Source: GCA-003244245 sp963712995
GTDB lineage: Bacteria; Actinomycetota; Actinomycetes; Mycobacteriales; Pseudonocardiaceae
Direction: 5' to 3'
DNA: 64,000 nt
Assembly (NCBI GenBank): GCA_963712995.1
Contig: CAVQKH010000036.1
Coordinates: 72,702-136,701 of the forward strand
Position numbers and translations under genes: made by a program. Position 1 is the stretch's first letter; each line of letters begins with the position of its first letter. The notes beneath the pieces are model-generated. The model did no database searches. It was given only the letters and a program-made list of their open reading frames with translations, and was not told the origin of the DNA. This document shows, in pieces, positions 62,628 to 64,000 of the stretch.

Positions 62628-62680
62628 CGATACGATATCTTCGATACGATACTTGACATTACGATACATTAGAGTACTGT
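62628..62680 (+). promoter_or_regulatory. Promoter with overlapping GATAC iterons
   Basis: CGATACGATA at 62628-62637 repeats at 62642-62651, and ACGATACATT follows at 62661-62670. Interleaved is a promoter-like TTGACA (62653-62658) and, 16 bases on, TACTGT (62675-62680). An ATG lies 9 bases after the -10-like box, so the transcript would be almost leaderless. The repeats look like operator sites for a repressor. The rest of 62348-62627 shows no gene. Confidence 0.5.
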
Positions 62681-62688
62681 GGGCTACA

Positions 62689-62734
62689 TGGCAAAGGAGA
62701 ACGCGGCGGAGATGGGCGGCTCGGCGGTGTGGCG
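62689..62734 (+). pseudogene. 5' end of a gene cut by an IS element
   Basis: ATG 62689 opens MAKENAAEMGGSAVWR just after the iteron promoter. Sequence from 62735 on is the IS3-family element, which interrupts it after codon 15. The remainder is beyond the window, if present. The gene family cannot be judged from this length. Confidence 0.5.
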
Positions 62735-62794
62735 TGCCTCCCAGATTCCGGACAGGGGACCCAATAAGGTCCCTTCCGGAACGAAGGGGGATAC

Positions 62795-63085
62795 ATGCCA
62801 GAACGGCGCAGAAAGTACACGCCTGAATTCAAGGACGAAGCGGCGAAGATGGTGATCGAGACCTCACGTCCGATCGCTGAGGTCGCCCGGGAGATCGGCG
62901 TGAATGAAGGCACACTGGGGAACTGGGTGAAGAACTACCGGAAAGACCACGCCGGCGAGGAACCTCCGCTGTCGATCACGGATCGTGCGCGCCTCCGGGA
63001 ATTGGAAAAAGAAAACCGCGAGCTGAGAATGAAGGCGGATTTCCTGGGAAAAGCGGCGGCCTTCTTCGCCCAGGAGTCTCGGTGA
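62795..63085 (+). CDS. IS3 transposase OrfA
   Basis: 96 residues, helix-turn-helix subunit of the transposase. KYTPEFKDEAAKMVIETSRP and EVAREIGVNEGTLGNWVKNY is the DNA-binding HTH_Tnp_1 pattern, followed by a leucine-zipper-like LRELEKENRELRMKADFLGK. An A-rich stretch within ATTGGAAAAAGAAAAC near 63001 might act as a -1 slippery site. Its stop shares four bases with the GTG start of orfB. Confidence 0.9.
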   Translation: MPERRRKYTPEFKDEAAKMVIETSRPIAEVAREIGVNEGTLGNWVKNYRKDHAGEEPPLSITDRARLRELEKENRELRMKADFLGKAAAFFAQESR

Positions 63086-63963
63086 GCGCGAAATTCGGGC
63101 TCATCGATGCGCAGAAGGCAAGCTTCCCTATCGTGAAGATGTGCGAGTGGGCGGAGGTATCCACCTCTGGATATTATGAATGGAGAAACCGGCCCGCCTC
63201 GGCTACAGCGATTCGCCGCGAACATGTCACGGCGCTCGTCACGGCGATTTTCAAGAACTCCGATCAAACCTACGGGTACCGTCGCGTGCACGCCCAGCTC
63301 CTTCGCCAGGGCAAGCTCGCCGGCTCCGAGCTGGTCCGGGAGCTGATGCGCGAACAAGACCTGGTCGCCTGCCAGCCCAGGCCATGGCGGCCGACCACCA
63401 CCGTGCCCGGCGATCCCGGCCCGATCCCCGATCTCGTGAACCGGGACTTCACCGCCGATGCCCCCGGCGAGAAAATGGTGGGAGACATTACCTACATCTA
63501 TACCTGGCAGGGCTGGCTGTATCTCGCCACCGTCATCGACTGTTACACCAAAGCCTGCATCGGATACGCCATGGCCGACCATCTCCGCACCGAGCTGGTG
63601 GTCGATGCGCTCACCATGGCCGCCCGGAACTACCCGCTCGTCGACGGCGCGATATTCCACTCCGATCGCGGTACCCAATATACCAGTGTGGCCTTCGCGG
63701 CCGCAACCGCTGATTTGGGCATCCGGCGATCCGTCGGCGCCACTGGAGTGTGCTTCGACAACGCCCTAGCCGAATCTTTCAACGCCGCCGTGAAGGTCGA
63801 ACGGGTCAACCGCACCGTTTACCCAACCCGCGAACACGCCCGAAAAGACGTTGCCCGGTACATTGAATTTCGCTACAATACTCAACGTCTCCACTCGGCA
63901 CTCGGATACCAAACCCCGCAAGAGGTCTACGACGAGTACCTGAACCGGCAGTCCGCGGCATGA
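63082..63963 (+). CDS. IS3 transposase OrfB (DDE integrase domain)
   Basis: 293 residues from GTG 63082. The rve-type catalytic triad is seen in VGDITYIYTWQG (D), IFHSDRGTQYTS (D) and DNALAESFNAAVKVE (E). The HTH_21-like N-terminal part is TYGYRRVHAQLLRQGKLAGS. The frame is -1 relative to orfA, allowing an OrfAB fusion by frameshifting. It appears complete, so the element may still be mobile. Confidence 0.93.
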   Translation: MSAKFGLIDAQKASFPIVKMCEWAEVSTSGYYEWRNRPASATAIRREHVTALVTAIFKNSDQTYGYRRVHAQLLRQGKLAGSELVRELMREQDLVACQPRPWRPTTTVPGDPGPIPDLVNRDFTADAPGEKMVGDITYIYTWQGWLYLATVIDCYTKACIGYAMADHLRTELVVDALTMAARNYPLVDGAIFHSDRGTQYTSVAFAAATADLGIRRSVGATGVCFDNALAESFNAAVKVERVNRTVYPTREHARKDVARYIEFRYNTQRLHSALGYQTPQEVYDEYLNRQSAA

Positions 63964-64000
63964 CATAGCAATTAAATAGCTGTCCGGAAAAAACAAGGCA

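Larger units (their letters stand above)
62735..64000 (+). mobile_element. IS3-family insertion sequence, 1266 bp
   Basis: Imperfect 21-bp terminal repeats: left TGCCTCCCAGATTCCGGACA plus G (62735-62755) and right (63980-64000), complement of TGCCTTGTTTTTTCCGGACA plus G. They agree at 15 of 21 positions and begin TG, ending CA, as is typical of IS3. It carries orfA and orfB, both apparently intact. The last base of the window is the last base of the element. The left flank is GCG; the target duplication on the right is outside the window. Confidence 0.85.

Overview
This is a high-GC actinobacterial chromosome segment, most likely from a mycelial or sporulating member of the Pseudonocardiales. 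The evidence is GC-rich codon use, many GTG starts, a SsgA/SsgB-like protein, WXG100 proteins, DUF5753 and TPR-type XRE regulators, and a housekeeping gene order (comEC-holA-rpsT-lepA-hemW-hrcA-dnaJ-rsmE-phoH-ybeY-CNNM-era-recO-uppS-zur/smtB-glyS-dgt) that matches Mycobacterium and its relatives. The species cannot be fixed from sequence alone.

Layout. 0-12.4 kb: core genes (comEC 3' part, thrC, holA, rpsT, lepA) mixed with small accessory genes, a cyanase, a Uma2-like nuclease and a zinc-type oxidoreductase. 12.4-17.3 kb: a secreted guanyl RNase with its barstar inhibitor, a frameshifted enoyl-CoA hydratase, and a type VII secretion substrate cluster (WXG100, a WXG-like membrane protein, a YbaB-like protein, a lipase) in which two genes are broken. 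17.3-27.1 kb: a defence and toxin-antitoxin zone in visible decay. It holds an SOS-box-controlled DprA/phosphoribosyltransferase pair resembling ShosTA, a nucleotidyltransferase pair, a VapBC-like pair, several XRE regulators (intact, chimeric and remnant), and a frameshifted hemW preceded by a degenerate copy of part of itself. 27.2-42.5 kb: a compact, intact housekeeping block (heat-shock control, rRNA methylation, ribosome maturation, cell-wall lipid carrier, zinc homeostasis, glyS, dgt). 42.4-49.9 kb: a copper ATPase, a secreted hydrolase, an aminotransferase with a DivIVA-like neighbour, and an L-2-hydroxyglutarate oxidase.

49.95-57.38 kb: an integrated island bounded by a 22-bp direct repeat derived from the 3' end of tRNA-Val(GAC). 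It carries hydrolases, a methyltransferase, an alternative-oxidase-like di-iron protein, a phasin-like protein, an ISAzo13-type remnant and a broken integrase next to the tRNA. 57.37-60.47 kb: tRNA-Val, tRNA-Cys, tRNA-Gly, a SsgB-like gene, an ECF sigma factor with its anti-sigma factor, and a second tRNA-Val(CAC). 60.5-64 kb: a second integration region with an integrase 3' fragment carrying a 52-bp tandem duplication, a metallopeptidase plus gamma-glutamylcyclotransferase pair, an iteron-bearing promoter, and an IS3-family element ending at the last base of the window.

Two themes stand out. Single-base frameshifts cluster in accessory genes, while the core genes are clean. Short tandem duplications (7, 15, 18, 32 and 52 bp) recur, three of them covering a stop codon. 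The most interesting locus is the ShosTA-like pair: its LexA box lies in a 40-bp palindrome, and its toxin-like gene is thrown out of frame by one extra copy of a 7-bp repeat.
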